DNA of 64,000 nucleotides from CAVXDY01 sp963760715 (GTDB lineage: Bacteria; Actinomycetota; Thermoleophilia; Miltoncostaeales; Miltoncostaeaceae), in the NCBI GenBank assembly GCA_963760715.1, contig CAVXDY010000007.1:744001-808000 (forward strand), in the 5' to 3' direction. Position numbers and translations under genes: made by a program. Positions 15,560-23,638 of this stretch are shown piece by piece. Under the pieces are notes generated by a model. That model had not been told where the DNA came from. It made no database searches and saw only the letters and a list, made by a program, of their open reading frames with translations. Each line of letters starts with the position of its first letter. Positions within the stretch are counted from its first letter, which is position 1.

Positions 15560-16455
15560 TGCCGGTCGATCGCCGCCTCGTCTCCCTGACCGCGGCGGAC
15601 GGCGAGGAGCACGACGCCCTGCTGGAGATCGACGTCCGCGCCGCGCGCCGGCGCACCCGGGCGACGGGCCGCCGCACCGCCGTGGTCCACGTGCACGGGA
15701 TCATGGGCAACTTCCTGGTGGGGACGCTGCGCTTCTACCCGGCGCCGCTGGCGCGGGCGGGCTTCCCGGTGCTCGTGCTGGAGACGCGGATGGCGGACGT
15801 GGGCCAGCTCTTCGGCAAGGCGATCTTCCAGGACGCCATCCAGGACGTCGACGCGGCCGTGGAGTGGCTGCGCGCCCAGGGCTTCGACACGATCGTGCTC
15901 TCGGGGTACTCGAGCGGGGCGACCCTGGCCACCCGCTACGCGGCCGTCCACCACGTGCCGGACCTGCGCGCGCTGATCTGCCTGGGCAACCCGTGGGGGC
16001 TCCCCCAGTCGATGCGCGAGCGCGCCGACCGCTTCGGGGCCCACCCGCCCTACGAGGATCTCGTCCGGACCGTGGAGGAGGCGATCGGCGACGATCCCGA
16101 AGCGCCCGAGCGCGACCGGCTGTTCCTGGTGGAGCGCAGCCGCGGTCCCTCCAAGGCGCCCCGCGACAGCGAGGTCTACACCTACCGCACGTGGTGGCAC
16201 TCACGGGGGCCCGCCGCCGTGCCGGCCATGGCCCATCGCCAGATCGGCCAGGTGCGTGCGCCGATCCTGCTGGTGCAGGGCACCGACGACGAGGTGGTGC
16301 ACCCCGAGGAGGCCGAGCGGCTGGCCGAGGTCGCCCGCGCGGCGGGGAACCTCGACGTGACCGTGGTGCCGATCGCGGGCGTGGGCCACTCGTTCGAGGG
16401 CGGCGAGATCGCCACCCGGGACGCGGTCGTGTCCTGGCTCCGCAGGCGGGCCTAG
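15559..16455 (+). CDS. Alpha/beta hydrolase
   Basis: A 298-residue serine hydrolase. HVHGIMGNF forms the oxyanion region, GYSSG the nucleophile elbow, QGTDDEVV carries the acid and GVGHSF the histidine. No signal peptide. The next gene is a paralogue: both contain an RxFLV..RG..(D/E)..YTYRTWWHSRGP block. The substrate is unknown; this is the YheT-like general esterase class, which is only a loose assignment. It overlaps the murI stop by one base (TAGTG). Confidence 0.82.
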   Translation: MPVDRRLVSLTAADGEEHDALLEIDVRAARRRTRATGRRTAVVHVHGIMGNFLVGTLRFYPAPLARAGFPVLVLETRMADVGQLFGKAIFQDAIQDVDAAVEWLRAQGFDTIVLSGYSSGATLATRYAAVHHVPDLRALICLGNPWGLPQSMRERADRFGAHPPYEDLVRTVEEAIGDDPEAPERDRLFLVERSRGPSKAPRDSEVYTYRTWWHSRGPAAVPAMAHRQIGQVRAPILLVQGTDDEVVHPEEAERLAEVARAAGNLDVTVVPIAGVGHSFEGGEIATRDAVVSWLRRRA

Positions 16456-16457
16456 GG

Positions 16458-17405
16458 GTGGCGAGGATCTCCCATCGCGGCGGGCGGGTCCGGCGTCCCG
16501 CCTTCGGCGCCGACGACCGGGGCATGGCCGTGGAGCTGGTCGTCTCCGAGACCGAGGACGGCAAGCGCTGGGACGGCATGGTCTTCCTGCCCCGGGAGGG
16601 GATGGACCGCCGTCGCCGGCTGGCGGTGCTGGTGCTTCACGGGTCGCTCGGCAACTACGTCTCGGGCGTCCCGCGGCGGCTGGCCTTCGGGCTCTCGAGC
16701 GCGGGCTTCACGGTGATGACGACCAACACGCGGATGGCCAACTACGGGGTCATCTTCGGAGGCGGGCTGATGCATCGGACCCCCCTCGACATCGACGCCG
16801 CGCTCGCCGTCCTGCGACGGCGCGGCTTCCGCCGCATCGTGCTCCTCGGCTTCAGCCTGGGGGCCACGATGGTCACCCACTACCAGGCCCTGCGGCAGCC
16901 GCTCGACGTGGTGGGCGTGTGCACGCTGGCGCACCCGGCGTCGCTGCCCTCCGCGCTGCGCCTGCGGTGGAGCCATTTCGGCGCCGAACCCGGGTACGAG
17001 GAGGTGGTCGAGCACGTCCACGTGCGCCTGGCGCCCGACTACGAGTCGGAGAAGAACGACCGGATCTTCCTGGTGCGGCGGGGGCGCGGGTTCGGCGATC
17101 GTCCGCTCGACGGCGAGATCTGGACCTACCGCTCGTGGTGGTTCTCGCGCGGGCCACGCGCGCCGCACGCCGAGTCCCGCCTGCGCGTGGGCGGGGTCAC
17201 GGTCCCGCTGGCCCTGATCCAGGCCGGCGACGACGAGCTGGTGCACACGTCCGAGGGCGGCGAGCTGGAGGCCCTGGCGCGCCAGGGCGACTGCCCCAGC
17301 GTGTTCCTGCACACCGTGCTGGGCGCCGACCACGTCTTCACCGGATTGGACGCGGAGATGACCGACGCGGTCATCTCCTGGCTGGACCAGCGGGCGACCG
17401 ACTAG
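16458..17405 (+). CDS. Alpha/beta hydrolase, paralogue of the preceding gene
   Basis: A 315-residue hydrolase with LHGSLGNY (oxyanion region), GFSLG (nucleophile), QAGDDELVH (acid) and GADHVFTG (histidine). The middle block IFLVRRGRGFGDRPLDGEIWTYRSWWFSRGPR mirrors the upstream gene, so the pair arose by tandem duplication. GTG 16458 lies two bases after the upstream stop; ATG 16524 is an alternative that would drop a basic leader. The 3' end overlaps the convergent deacetylase gene by four bases. Confidence 0.8.
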   Translation: MARISHRGGRVRRPAFGADDRGMAVELVVSETEDGKRWDGMVFLPREGMDRRRRLAVLVLHGSLGNYVSGVPRRLAFGLSSAGFTVMTTNTRMANYGVIFGGGLMHRTPLDIDAALAVLRRRGFRRIVLLGFSLGATMVTHYQALRQPLDVVGVCTLAHPASLPSALRLRWSHFGAEPGYEEVVEHVHVRLAPDYESEKNDRIFLVRRGRGFGDRPLDGEIWTYRSWWFSRGPRAPHAESRLRVGGVTVPLALIQAGDDELVHTSEGGELEALARQGDCPSVFLHTVLGADHVFTGLDAEMTDAVISWLDQRATD

Positions 17406-18559
17406 CTGAGGCCGTGGAGGGCGCGGGCGGCGTCGATGGCCTGGTGCGCCTCGGCGTCGGCGCGCGCGCGCGCGTCGGCATCGATCTCCAGGGGCCAGTC
17501 GCCCGACAGCCGCGGCGTGAAGTCCACGCCGGCGCGCTCCCGGGCCCGCGCGAGCCACTCGGCCGGCAGGTCCTCGGGCAGCTCCACCTCCACCATCTCC
17601 GCGAACAGGTACGCCCAGAGGCGGGCGAGGAGGTCGATGTTGTAGCCCCCGCCGGTCACCACGAGCCAGCGGCCCCGGGCGGCGTCGAAGGCCAGGTCGC
17701 GCATCGCGGTGTTCAGGCGCCGGAAGGCGGCGGTCGTGACCTGGAGGTGGGCCATCGGGTCGGTGTGGTGCGGGTTGACCCCGGTCATGGACACCAGGAC
17801 GTCGGGACGGAAGCGGCGCACGGCCGGGGCGATGACCTCCTCCACCGCGCGCAGGTAGGGCTCGTCGCCGGCGTAGGGCGGCAGCGGCACGTTCACCGAC
17901 GTGCCCTCGCCGTCGTTCGCGCCCCGCTCGGCCAGGCCGCCCGTCCCGGGGTAGAGGTACCTTCCGCTCTCGTGGACGGAGCACGTGAGCACGCGCGGGT
18001 CCTCGTAGAAGATCCACTGGACGCCGTTGCCGTGGTGGGCGTCAACGTCGATGTAGGCGATCCGCTCGGCGCCGCGGTCGAGCAGCGCGCGGATGGCCAC
18101 CGCCGCGTCGTTGTAGATGCACATCCCCGACGCCCGGTTGGCCATGGCGTGGTGCAGCCCGGCCGGGGCGGGGCAGAACGCCTGGAGCGCGCGGCCCTCC
18201 CAGATCTCGAGCGCGCCGGTGAGGGACGCGCCGCACGCCGCCGCCGCCGCCTCGTGCATCCCGGGCCGTGCCCGTGTGTCGCCGTCGGCGAAGCCCCACA
18301 GGGTGGCGGCGGGCTCCCCCGCCAGAACCGGGTTCGCGCTGTAGCGCTTGACCGCCTTGACGTAGGCCGGGTCGTGGACCGAGAGGATCTCGTCGTCGGT
18401 CGCCAGGCGGGGGACGATGCAGTTCACGTCCGGCCGGTCGAGCAGCCCGTAGGCCCTCAGCAGATCGATGCCGAGCTCCCGGCGCAGCGCCCGCTCCGCG
18501 TCGTCGCTGGGGTTGTAGGCCTGCAGGTGCGGCCCGTAGACGAACGCCGTCGTCGGCAT
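17402..18559 (-). CDS. AcuC-like class I histone-deacetylase-fold protein
   Basis: A 385-residue member of the arginase/deacetylase fold that removes acyl groups from lysines, for example activating acetyl-CoA synthetase in the AcuC case. Visible are GLHHAM (His136-137), IDVDAHHGNGVQ with two zinc ligands (Asp173, His175), and the catalytic-tyrosine loop TGGGYNID (Tyr306). The third zinc ligand, normally Asp in a GxD..DPL motif, is Asn262 here (GVNPHHTDPM). Activity may thus be lowered or changed. TAGGGT lies six bases upstream of the ATG on the reverse strand. Convergent with the hydrolase operon. Confidence 0.88.
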   Translation of the reverse strand: MPTTAFVYGPHLQAYNPSDDAERALRRELGIDLLRAYGLLDRPDVNCIVPRLATDDEILSVHDPAYVKAVKRYSANPVLAGEPAATLWGFADGDTRARPGMHEAAAAACGASLTGALEIWEGRALQAFCPAPAGLHHAMANRASGMCIYNDAAVAIRALLDRGAERIAYIDVDAHHGNGVQWIFYEDPRVLTCSVHESGRYLYPGTGGLAERGANDGEGTSVNVPLPPYAGDEPYLRAVEEVIAPAVRRFRPDVLVSMTGVNPHHTDPMAHLQVTTAAFRRLNTAMRDLAFDAARGRWLVVTGGGYNIDLLARLWAYLFAEMVEVELPEDLPAEWLARARERAGVDFTPRLSGDWPLEIDADARARADAEAHQAIDAARALHGLS

Positions 18560-18565
18560 CGGCGC

Positions 18566-18571
18566 ACCCTA
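18566..18571 (-). promoter_or_regulatory. Leaderless -10 box TAGGGT of the deacetylase gene
   Basis: Reverse-strand TAGGGT ends six bases before ATG 18559. There is no ribosome-binding site in between, consistent with a leaderless transcript. Confidence 0.45.
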
Positions 18572-18629
18572 GCGTCCCGGTTGGGATCCCGGCCTCGCCG
18601 GACCTCCGAGGTGAGCTCGCGCCCCACCC

Positions 18630-19925
18630 TCAACCGCCGGCCGTGAGCTCCTTGAAGAGACGGAGCGTCTCGTCCGCCGGCGCGACGCCGAGCCGGCGCC
18701 GGAGCGTGTTCACGCACATCTGCAGCTGTCGGGACACGAGCTGCTGCTGGTGCTGCTCGGCGTAGCACCGCATGAGCAGGCGGTGGGCGGATTCCCGGCA
18801 GGGGTCGCTGGTCAGCGCCTGCTCGCCGGCCTGGGCGGCCCGCGAGGGATCGTTTCGCTCGAGGTGCAGCTCGCCGAGATCCTCGAGCGCGCAGAGGTAG
18901 AGCTCCTCGAGGTGGCGCTGCTCGGCGAGGTGCCACTCCGAGAGCGTGTCGTCCTCGAACAGCGGGCCGCCGTAGATCTCCGTGGCGCGCCGGTAGGCGT
19001 CGATCCCCTCCTCTCGCCGCCCCGCATCCCGCAGCGCATGGGCCTCCTCGAGGCCGCGGAGGAACTCATCCCGGTCGATCCGCCAGGACAGCTCGGGGTT
19101 GAGGCAGTAGCGCCCATCGGCGTACAGCACGTGGTGCCCGCCGCCGTGGTCCTGGAGGGTCCGCCGCAGGTTGTGCAGGGCGACGTTGAGGTTGTTCCGG
19201 GCCGATTCCCTGCTGTGGCCGGGCCAGAAGGTCTCCATCAGGAGCTCTCGGCGGACCGGGCGATCGGCGCCCATGACGAGGTACTGGAAGACGGCCCGCG
19301 CCTTGAGGCTGTGCCATCGCTCGACGGCCAGGTCCCCGAGGACCACGTCGAGCGGCCCGAGCACGCGGACGCGGATGGCGTCGGGTGGAAGGACCTGGGG
19401 CGGCGGTGCGACGACATCCGGCTCCACGGCCGCCGGAGCCCGCGCAGATGGCTCGTGGGCTGCCCCGGGTGGGGATGCGTCGCCGATCGATGGCGGACCG
19501 CGCGACGGCCCCCGCGAGCGTCCCGCCATGAGCCGGAGCCAGCCGGCCCCGGCCTCCGGGCCGGTCGCCGGCGCATCCCCACCCGCGGCCGGGACGTCCT
19601 CGGCCCAACCCGCGACGAGGCCGTCGATCGCCCGTCTTATCTGGTCCTCCAACGCGCGATGCCGGCGGGCCTCGGTCTCCAGCTCGTCGGCGCGCCGGCG
19701 ATGTCCGGCGCAGGCGACGCAGAGCTGACGCAGGGACTGGAAGAGCGCGGCGAAGTCTCCCGCGGCCGATTCACCGGCGAGGACGTCGGTGAGCAGGGCG
19801 CCCGCCGCGTCGAGCTCCCCGCGCCGAACGAGGTCTCGCGCCCGCCCGACAGGGCCGTGAGGCCACGGCTCCTGGCCGGCCCTTCCCACCCCCGACATCA
19901 ACAACCGTGTCTCGCCGGCAGTCAC
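18630..19925 (-). CDS. BTAD (SARP-like) transcriptional regulator
   Basis: A 431-residue regulator. The first ~170 residues are a helical region followed by a Pro/Ala-rich linker. Residues ~185-280 are the winged helix (IRVRVLGPLDVVLGDLAVERWHSLKARAVFQYLVMGADRPVRRELLMETFWPGHSRESARNNLNVALHNLRRTL). The rest is the bacterial transcriptional activation domain of TPR-like helices (EEGIDAYRRATEIYGGPLFEDD..LYLCALEDLGELHLERND..SDPCRESAHRLLMRCYAEQ..QLQMCVNTLRRRLGVAPADET). Unlike SARP proteins, the winged helix is preceded by a long N-terminal extension. GTG 19925 has GGGAG five bases upstream. Two unknown genes lie upstream on the same strand and may be targets. Confidence 0.87.
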   Translation of the reverse strand: MTAGETRLLMSGVGRAGQEPWPHGPVGRARDLVRRGELDAAGALLTDVLAGESAAGDFAALFQSLRQLCVACAGHRRRADELETEARRHRALEDQIRRAIDGLVAGWAEDVPAAGGDAPATGPEAGAGWLRLMAGRSRGPSRGPPSIGDASPPGAAHEPSARAPAAVEPDVVAPPPQVLPPDAIRVRVLGPLDVVLGDLAVERWHSLKARAVFQYLVMGADRPVRRELLMETFWPGHSRESARNNLNVALHNLRRTLQDHGGGHHVLYADGRYCLNPELSWRIDRDEFLRGLEEAHALRDAGRREEGIDAYRRATEIYGGPLFEDDTLSEWHLAEQRHLEELYLCALEDLGELHLERNDPSRAAQAGEQALTSDPCRESAHRLLMRCYAEQHQQQLVSRQLQMCVNTLRRRLGVAPADETLRLFKELTAGG

Positions 19926-20198
19926 GGAACTCCCGTCCAGGACGGATCAGGCCCGCGGGTCATCCTGACGTGTGGCCCCTGGACGGCTCGGCCGGCGACC
20001 GAGAGGGCATCGAGCCACGGGAAGCCAGCCTGCCGCCCTGCGATGCCTGGCTCGAACCTGCCTCCGCCATCCACCTGAGGTCAAGCGGAACGCCCGCAGC
20101 GCGACATTTTTTGACGCTTTGAGGCGATGCGCGTTCCGCGTGCCAAGACGGCCTCGGCGCATGGGTTCCCGCCCCGGGCGGGGAGCCGTTGCCAACGG

Positions 20199-21059
20199 TC
20201 ACCCGGTCCGGGGGCGACGGACGATCCGCGGCAGCGGGGCCCGCGCGAGCAGGGCGGACGCATCCGGCGTCCACGCGACGAGCTTGGCCTCCCGCTCGCC
20301 GTCCGGAACGCTCGACAGATCGAGCCGCACGGGGGCCCCTTCGCCAACCCCGATCGGCCCGGGGTCCCAGCGCTGCTCGCCCACGGGGCGGGTGAGCAGC
20401 GCCACGTGCACCTCGTGGCCGGGGGGGCCGGACACCGTCACCTCGAGCCGTCCGGTCCCCGTCGAGGTCAGCGGGGTGGGCACGGGCACGTCGGCGATGG
20501 TGACCTCGACCTTGCGGTCCTCGTGGATCGACCTCACCCGATCGATCGTCAGCGCCGGGATCTCGCCCGGCTCGGGTTCGACGCGGTCAGCGCTCTCCGG
20601 TCCGGCGTCTCCCTCAACGGCCGGTCCGCCCGCCTCGCCGCCGCTCCCCGTCAGAAGCTCCGAGATGGGCGGCTGGCGCATGAGCCAGCGGCAGAGCTGG
20701 TCGCAGTCCCAGCCGTCGAGGACCTCCGACTTCTCCTGCTCGAGCTCGGTCTGCTCGACCATGAGACGGCGCTCGGTCCCGCTCTCGGTCACGCGCTGCT
20801 TGAAGACCACGGCGAAGCTCGCCGCGGGAGTCCAGTGCGAGCCCCCGGCCTCAGGGGCGACGCGGCTGCGCGCGTTCTCCTGCCAGGTCGTGATGCGATC
20901 CCGGCCGATGCGGCGCCCCTTGAGCTCCTTGAGCCTCTGGTAGAGGTCGTCTGCGTCGGCCTCGGCCAGCCCCTTCAGGTTCGTGATGCCGACGCTCTTG
21001 AGCGCGTTGACGTGCGTCTCCTCCAGGCCGGGGATCGACCTGAGCCCATTGCCTCCCAT
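20199..21059 (-). CDS. Unknown protein with N-terminal helix-hairpin-helix (DUF4332-like) domain
   Basis: A 286-residue protein with no recognised full-length family. Residues 5-62 (LRSIPGLEETHVNALKSVGITNLKGLAEADADDLYQRLKELKGRRIGRDRITTWQENARS) look like a DUF4332-type pair of helix-hairpin-helix motifs. The middle, with the repeated Q-x-EL-E-Q pattern, is followed by an acidic glycine-rich linker. The last ~120 residues (KVEVTIADVPVPTPLTSTGTGRLEVTVSGPPGHEVHVALLTRP) look like a beta-sandwich. No signal peptide. GGAGGG precedes ATG 21059. Its neighbour upstream (21139-21675) is also unknown; the two probably form one transcript. Confidence 0.6.
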   Translation of the reverse strand: MGGNGLRSIPGLEETHVNALKSVGITNLKGLAEADADDLYQRLKELKGRRIGRDRITTWQENARSRVAPEAGGSHWTPAASFAVVFKQRVTESGTERRLMVEQTELEQEKSEVLDGWDCDQLCRWLMRQPPISELLTGSGGEAGGPAVEGDAGPESADRVEPEPGEIPALTIDRVRSIHEDRKVEVTIADVPVPTPLTSTGTGRLEVTVSGPPGHEVHVALLTRPVGEQRWDPGPIGVGEGAPVRLDLSSVPDGEREAKLVAWTPDASALLARAPLPRIVRRPRTG

Positions 21060-21138
21060 GAGCCCTCCCGTCGGGGTGATGACCGGGGCGACGTCCCGGC
21101 GCCGCCATCGGCGCCGGGACGTCGCCGGTTACGGCCGC

Positions 21139-21675
21139 CTACGGCGTGTAGAACTGGTACTCCTCCTGCGCCTCGAAGCCCACGAGGGCGATGTGGCCGT
21201 CGCAGCACCTGAGGCAGAATCTCGCGCAGGTCTCGTAGACGACGCTGCAGCACTGGTCGCCGCCGGGGACGCTGCCGGCCGGGACCGTGACCAGGTGCTG
21301 GATGCAGGTGGAGCCGTCCTCCTTCCGGGCTTCGCAGCCCTTCCAGTCCTTGATCTCGAGGGTCCCTGGGAGCAACTTCTCGGACAGATGGAAGTCCGCG
21401 TCCTGGCCGATCGCGGTGAAGTCGAGGTCGAAGCACCAGGAACCGGTCATGCATCGCCAGAGCTCGCCCACGAGCTCGACGCGAAAGCGCACCTGGAAGT
21501 CGTCCGTGACCTGGATGATCGAGCTGGGGTTGACCCCCTGGGAGTCGAGGATGTCGGTGTCCCAGAAGGCCCGGAAGGGCCCGCCCGCAAGGGGCACCTC
21601 GGTCCAGCCGTCCAGATCCTCGCCGGGCCAGCACCTCGATGGGTACTTGGGCGGCGAGATGTCGTCGGATGCCAT
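21139..21675 (-). CDS. Unknown cysteine-rich protein
   Basis: A 178-residue protein that I do not recognise. It is rich in aromatic residues and cysteine (CWPGEDLDGWTEVPL; LWRCMTGSWCFDLDF; EIKDWKGCEARKEDGSTC; GGDQCCSVVYETCARFCLRCCDGH). The alternating hydrophobic pattern (FQVRFRVELVGELW) suggests beta structure. There is no signal peptide, so the eleven cysteines would sit in the cytoplasm unless it is exported by a non-classical route; they may bind metal. GAGGAG precedes ATG 21675. It is followed 79 bases later by the HhH-domain gene and then the BTAD regulator on the same strand. Confidence 0.55.
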   Translation of the reverse strand: MASDDISPPKYPSRCWPGEDLDGWTEVPLAGGPFRAFWDTDILDSQGVNPSSIIQVTDDFQVRFRVELVGELWRCMTGSWCFDLDFTAIGQDADFHLSEKLLPGTLEIKDWKGCEARKEDGSTCIQHLVTVPAGSVPGGDQCCSVVYETCARFCLRCCDGHIALVGFEAQEEYQFYTP

Positions 21676-21774
21676 GAGCCACTCCTCGCTTTTCGTGGGG
21701 CACTGCGGTCATGAGCACGGCCGGCGGCCGCCCGATGACGCTCCCAGGCGCTGCTTCGAGATCCCTGTCCGGCG

Positions 21775-21823
21775 CGCTTACGCCTCGTGCGCGAAATCGC
21801 TTAGCCGATTGTCGAGACGCTTA
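21775..21823. repeat. Three direct CGCTTA repeats
   Basis: CGCTTA occurs at 21775-21780, 21798-21803 and 21818-21823, spacing 23 and 20 bases, in the 270-base region between the unknown Cys-rich gene and the DsbA-like gene. SARP/BTAD regulators bind direct repeats spaced by about two helical turns, and a BTAD gene lies 2 kb away, so this is a possible operator. Unproven. Confidence 0.4.
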
Positions 21824-21945
21824 CGGAGCCACTGATTTCCCCGCCCGTCGAATCGCCGGGGGACGAGGGCGGCAGCCGGAGCGCTGAGGGCGCGCGCGGA
21901 CGGGCGGCGCCTATGGTCGGGGGACCGACCGGAAAGGCTCCCCCG

Positions 21946-22923
21946 TTGCCCGCCTCGATCTCCGCCACCCTCCACACCGACCCGGGCTGCCCGTGGGCCT
22001 ACTCGGCGCTGCCGGCGCTGCGCGTGCTCGACTGGCGCTACCGCGATCAGATCGACTGGCGCGTCGTGGTGATCGGGCTCACGGAGAAGGCCGAGCAGTA
22101 CGTGGCGCGCGGGTACACGCCGGGACGGGCGGTCGAGAGCCAGATCGTCTTCCGCGAGCGCTTCGGCATGCCGTTCTCGCTGGTCCCCAAGTCGCGCGTC
22201 GCGGCCACCGCGCGGGCCTGCCGCGCGATCGTCGCGGCCCGGCTGGCCGATCCGGGCAGCGAGTGGCGGGTGCTGCGGGCGCTCCAGCTCGCCAACTTCA
22301 CCACGCCGCTCCTGCTGGACGACGATGCCCTGCTGGCCGCCGCCCTGCGCGGCGTGCCCGGCGTGGACGCCGACGCCCTCGTCGCCCGTCTCGACGATCC
22401 CGAGGTGACCGCGGCCTACGAGCGCGACCGCGCCGAGGCCCGCACCGCGGCCGGCTCGCCCACCCACCTGCAGGGCAAGTCCGCCGACACCGACGGCGCG
22501 GTGCGCTACACCGCGCCTTCGCTGGTGCTCGAGGCCGGCGGGCGGCGCCTGGAGGCGGGCGGCTGGCAGCCGGTCGAGGCGTACGACGTGCTGGTGGCCA
22601 ACCTCGACCCGGGCCTCGGCCGCGAGCCGCCGCCCGACGGCCCGGAGCCCCTCCTGCGGCACTACCCCGAGGGGCTCACCACCCAGGAGGTCGCCGCGCT
22701 GCTCGTGCACGACAACGACGCGCTCGACCGCACGGGGGCCGAGATCGCCCTGCAGCGCCTGGTGGCCGGGGGGCGGGCGACGAAGACGCCGCTGGGCCAC
22801 GACGCGGTCTGGACGATCGCCGGGACGCCCGCGCCGGACGCCGCCGCGCCGGCCGTCAGCGCAGCCGGTCGAGCGCCGTCAGCGTCTGGGTCATCTGAAC
22901 GGCGGCCCGTCCCCGCAACCTGA
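21946..22923 (+). CDS. DsbA-family thioredoxin-fold protein with C-terminal winged-helix-like segment
   Basis: About 325 residues. ATLHTDPGCPWAYSALPALRVLDWRYRDQIDWRVVVIGL is the DsbA/FrnE-type start, but the active site reads CPWA, so the second cysteine is missing. TAPSLVLEAGGRRLEAGG carries the expected cis-Pro strand. Residues ~235-300 (YPEGLTTQEVAALLVHDNDALDRTGAEIALQRLVAGGRATKTPLGHDAVWTI) resemble a small winged helix. Start TTG 21946 is favoured by GGAAAGG eight bases upstream and a TATGGT box at 21912-21917; ATG 21913 lies inside that box. The 3' end overlaps the convergent sirtuin gene by 68 bases. Confidence 0.72.
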   Translation: MPASISATLHTDPGCPWAYSALPALRVLDWRYRDQIDWRVVVIGLTEKAEQYVARGYTPGRAVESQIVFRERFGMPFSLVPKSRVAATARACRAIVAARLADPGSEWRVLRALQLANFTTPLLLDDDALLAAALRGVPGVDADALVARLDDPEVTAAYERDRAEARTAAGSPTHLQGKSADTDGAVRYTAPSLVLEAGGRRLEAGGWQPVEAYDVLVANLDPGLGREPPPDGPEPLLRHYPEGLTTQEVAALLVHDNDALDRTGAEIALQRLVAGGRATKTPLGHDAVWTIAGTPAPDAAAPAVSAAGRAPSASGSSERRPVPAT

Positions 22924-23611
22924 CCTGGGCCGCCTCGTCGTACGGGGTCTCGCTCTCGGTCAGGATCGCCAGCGTCCCGCCGCGCTCCAGCACGATGCGG
23001 GGCAGCTCGCTCACCGGCGCCACCAGCAGCGAGCTGCCGATGACGAGCATCAGGTCGGCGCGCTCGGCGTGGGCGTAGGCCGCGTCGATCGCCTCGCCGG
23101 GCAGGGCCTCGCCGAACAGCACCACCCCGCTCTTCATGGGGAAGCCGCATCCGCAGAGGGGCACGCCGTCGTCGGCGGCGTCGGCCCGGGCGATGAGCTC
23201 GTCCATGCTCACCCGCGCGTCGCAGTGGAGGCAGACGCCCCGGTCGAGCGCGCCGTGAACCTCGATCGGGTCGGGGCTGCCGGCGCGCGCGTGCAGCCGG
23301 TCGATGTTCTGGGTGATGACGGCCTTCACGATGCCGCGGCGCTCCAGCTCGGCCACGGCCCGGTGGGCGTCGTTGGGCTCGGCGCCGGCGAGCATGTCGA
23401 TGCGCGGGCGGTGGAAGCTCCAGAAGCGCTGCGGCTCGTTGAGGAAGGTGGACATCGAGGCCACCTCCATCGGGTCGTACCTCTCCCACAGCCCGCCGGC
23501 CGAGCGGAAGTCGGGGATGCCGCTCTCGGTGGAGACGCCGGCGCCGGTGAGGACCACGGCGTGCCCGGCGTCCGCCAGGGCGGCGGCCAGATCCTCGGGG
23601 CCGTGGGGCAT
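22856..23611 (-). CDS. Sir2-family NAD-dependent protein deacylase
   Basis: A 251-residue sirtuin that removes acyl groups from lysine using NAD+. Motifs in order: VVLTGAGVSTESGIPDFRS (NAD loop), ITQNIDRLHARAG with catalytic HG in EVHGAL, the zinc Cys pairs CLHC and CGC (the second pair compressed to C-G-C), VVLFGEALP and IGSSLLVAPVSELP. ATG 23611 is chosen because reverse-strand TACGAT ends seven bases before it. It is divergent from rph with overlapping promoters. Together with the AcuC-like enzyme upstream, it gives this region both zinc- and NAD-dependent deacylases. Confidence 0.92.
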   Translation of the reverse strand: MPHGPEDLAAALADAGHAVVLTGAGVSTESGIPDFRSAGGLWERYDPMEVASMSTFLNEPQRFWSFHRPRIDMLAGAEPNDAHRAVAELERRGIVKAVITQNIDRLHARAGSPDPIEVHGALDRGVCLHCDARVSMDELIARADAADDGVPLCGCGFPMKSGVVLFGEALPGEAIDAAYAHAERADLMLVIGSSLLVAPVSELPRIVLERGGTLAILTESETPYDEAAQVRLRGRAAVQMTQTLTALDRLR

Positions 23612-23618
23612 CCGAGCG

Positions 23619-23631
23619 ATCGTACTAGTCT
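23619..23631. promoter_or_regulatory. Paired leaderless -10 boxes for the sirtuin gene and rph
   Basis: Reverse TACGAT (23619-23624) ends seven bases before sirtuin ATG 23611. Forward TAGTCT (23626-23631) ends seven bases before rph GTG 23639. The two boxes are one base apart, so polymerase could probably occupy only one at a time. Confidence 0.55.
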
Positions 23632-23638
23632 GCCCCCC

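Noticed and set aside
20168..20183. GC hairpin CCCGCCC/GGGCGGG downstream of the HhH-domain gene as a terminator
   Set aside because: Loop of only one base if fully paired and no T tract; such palindromes are expected in this composition.
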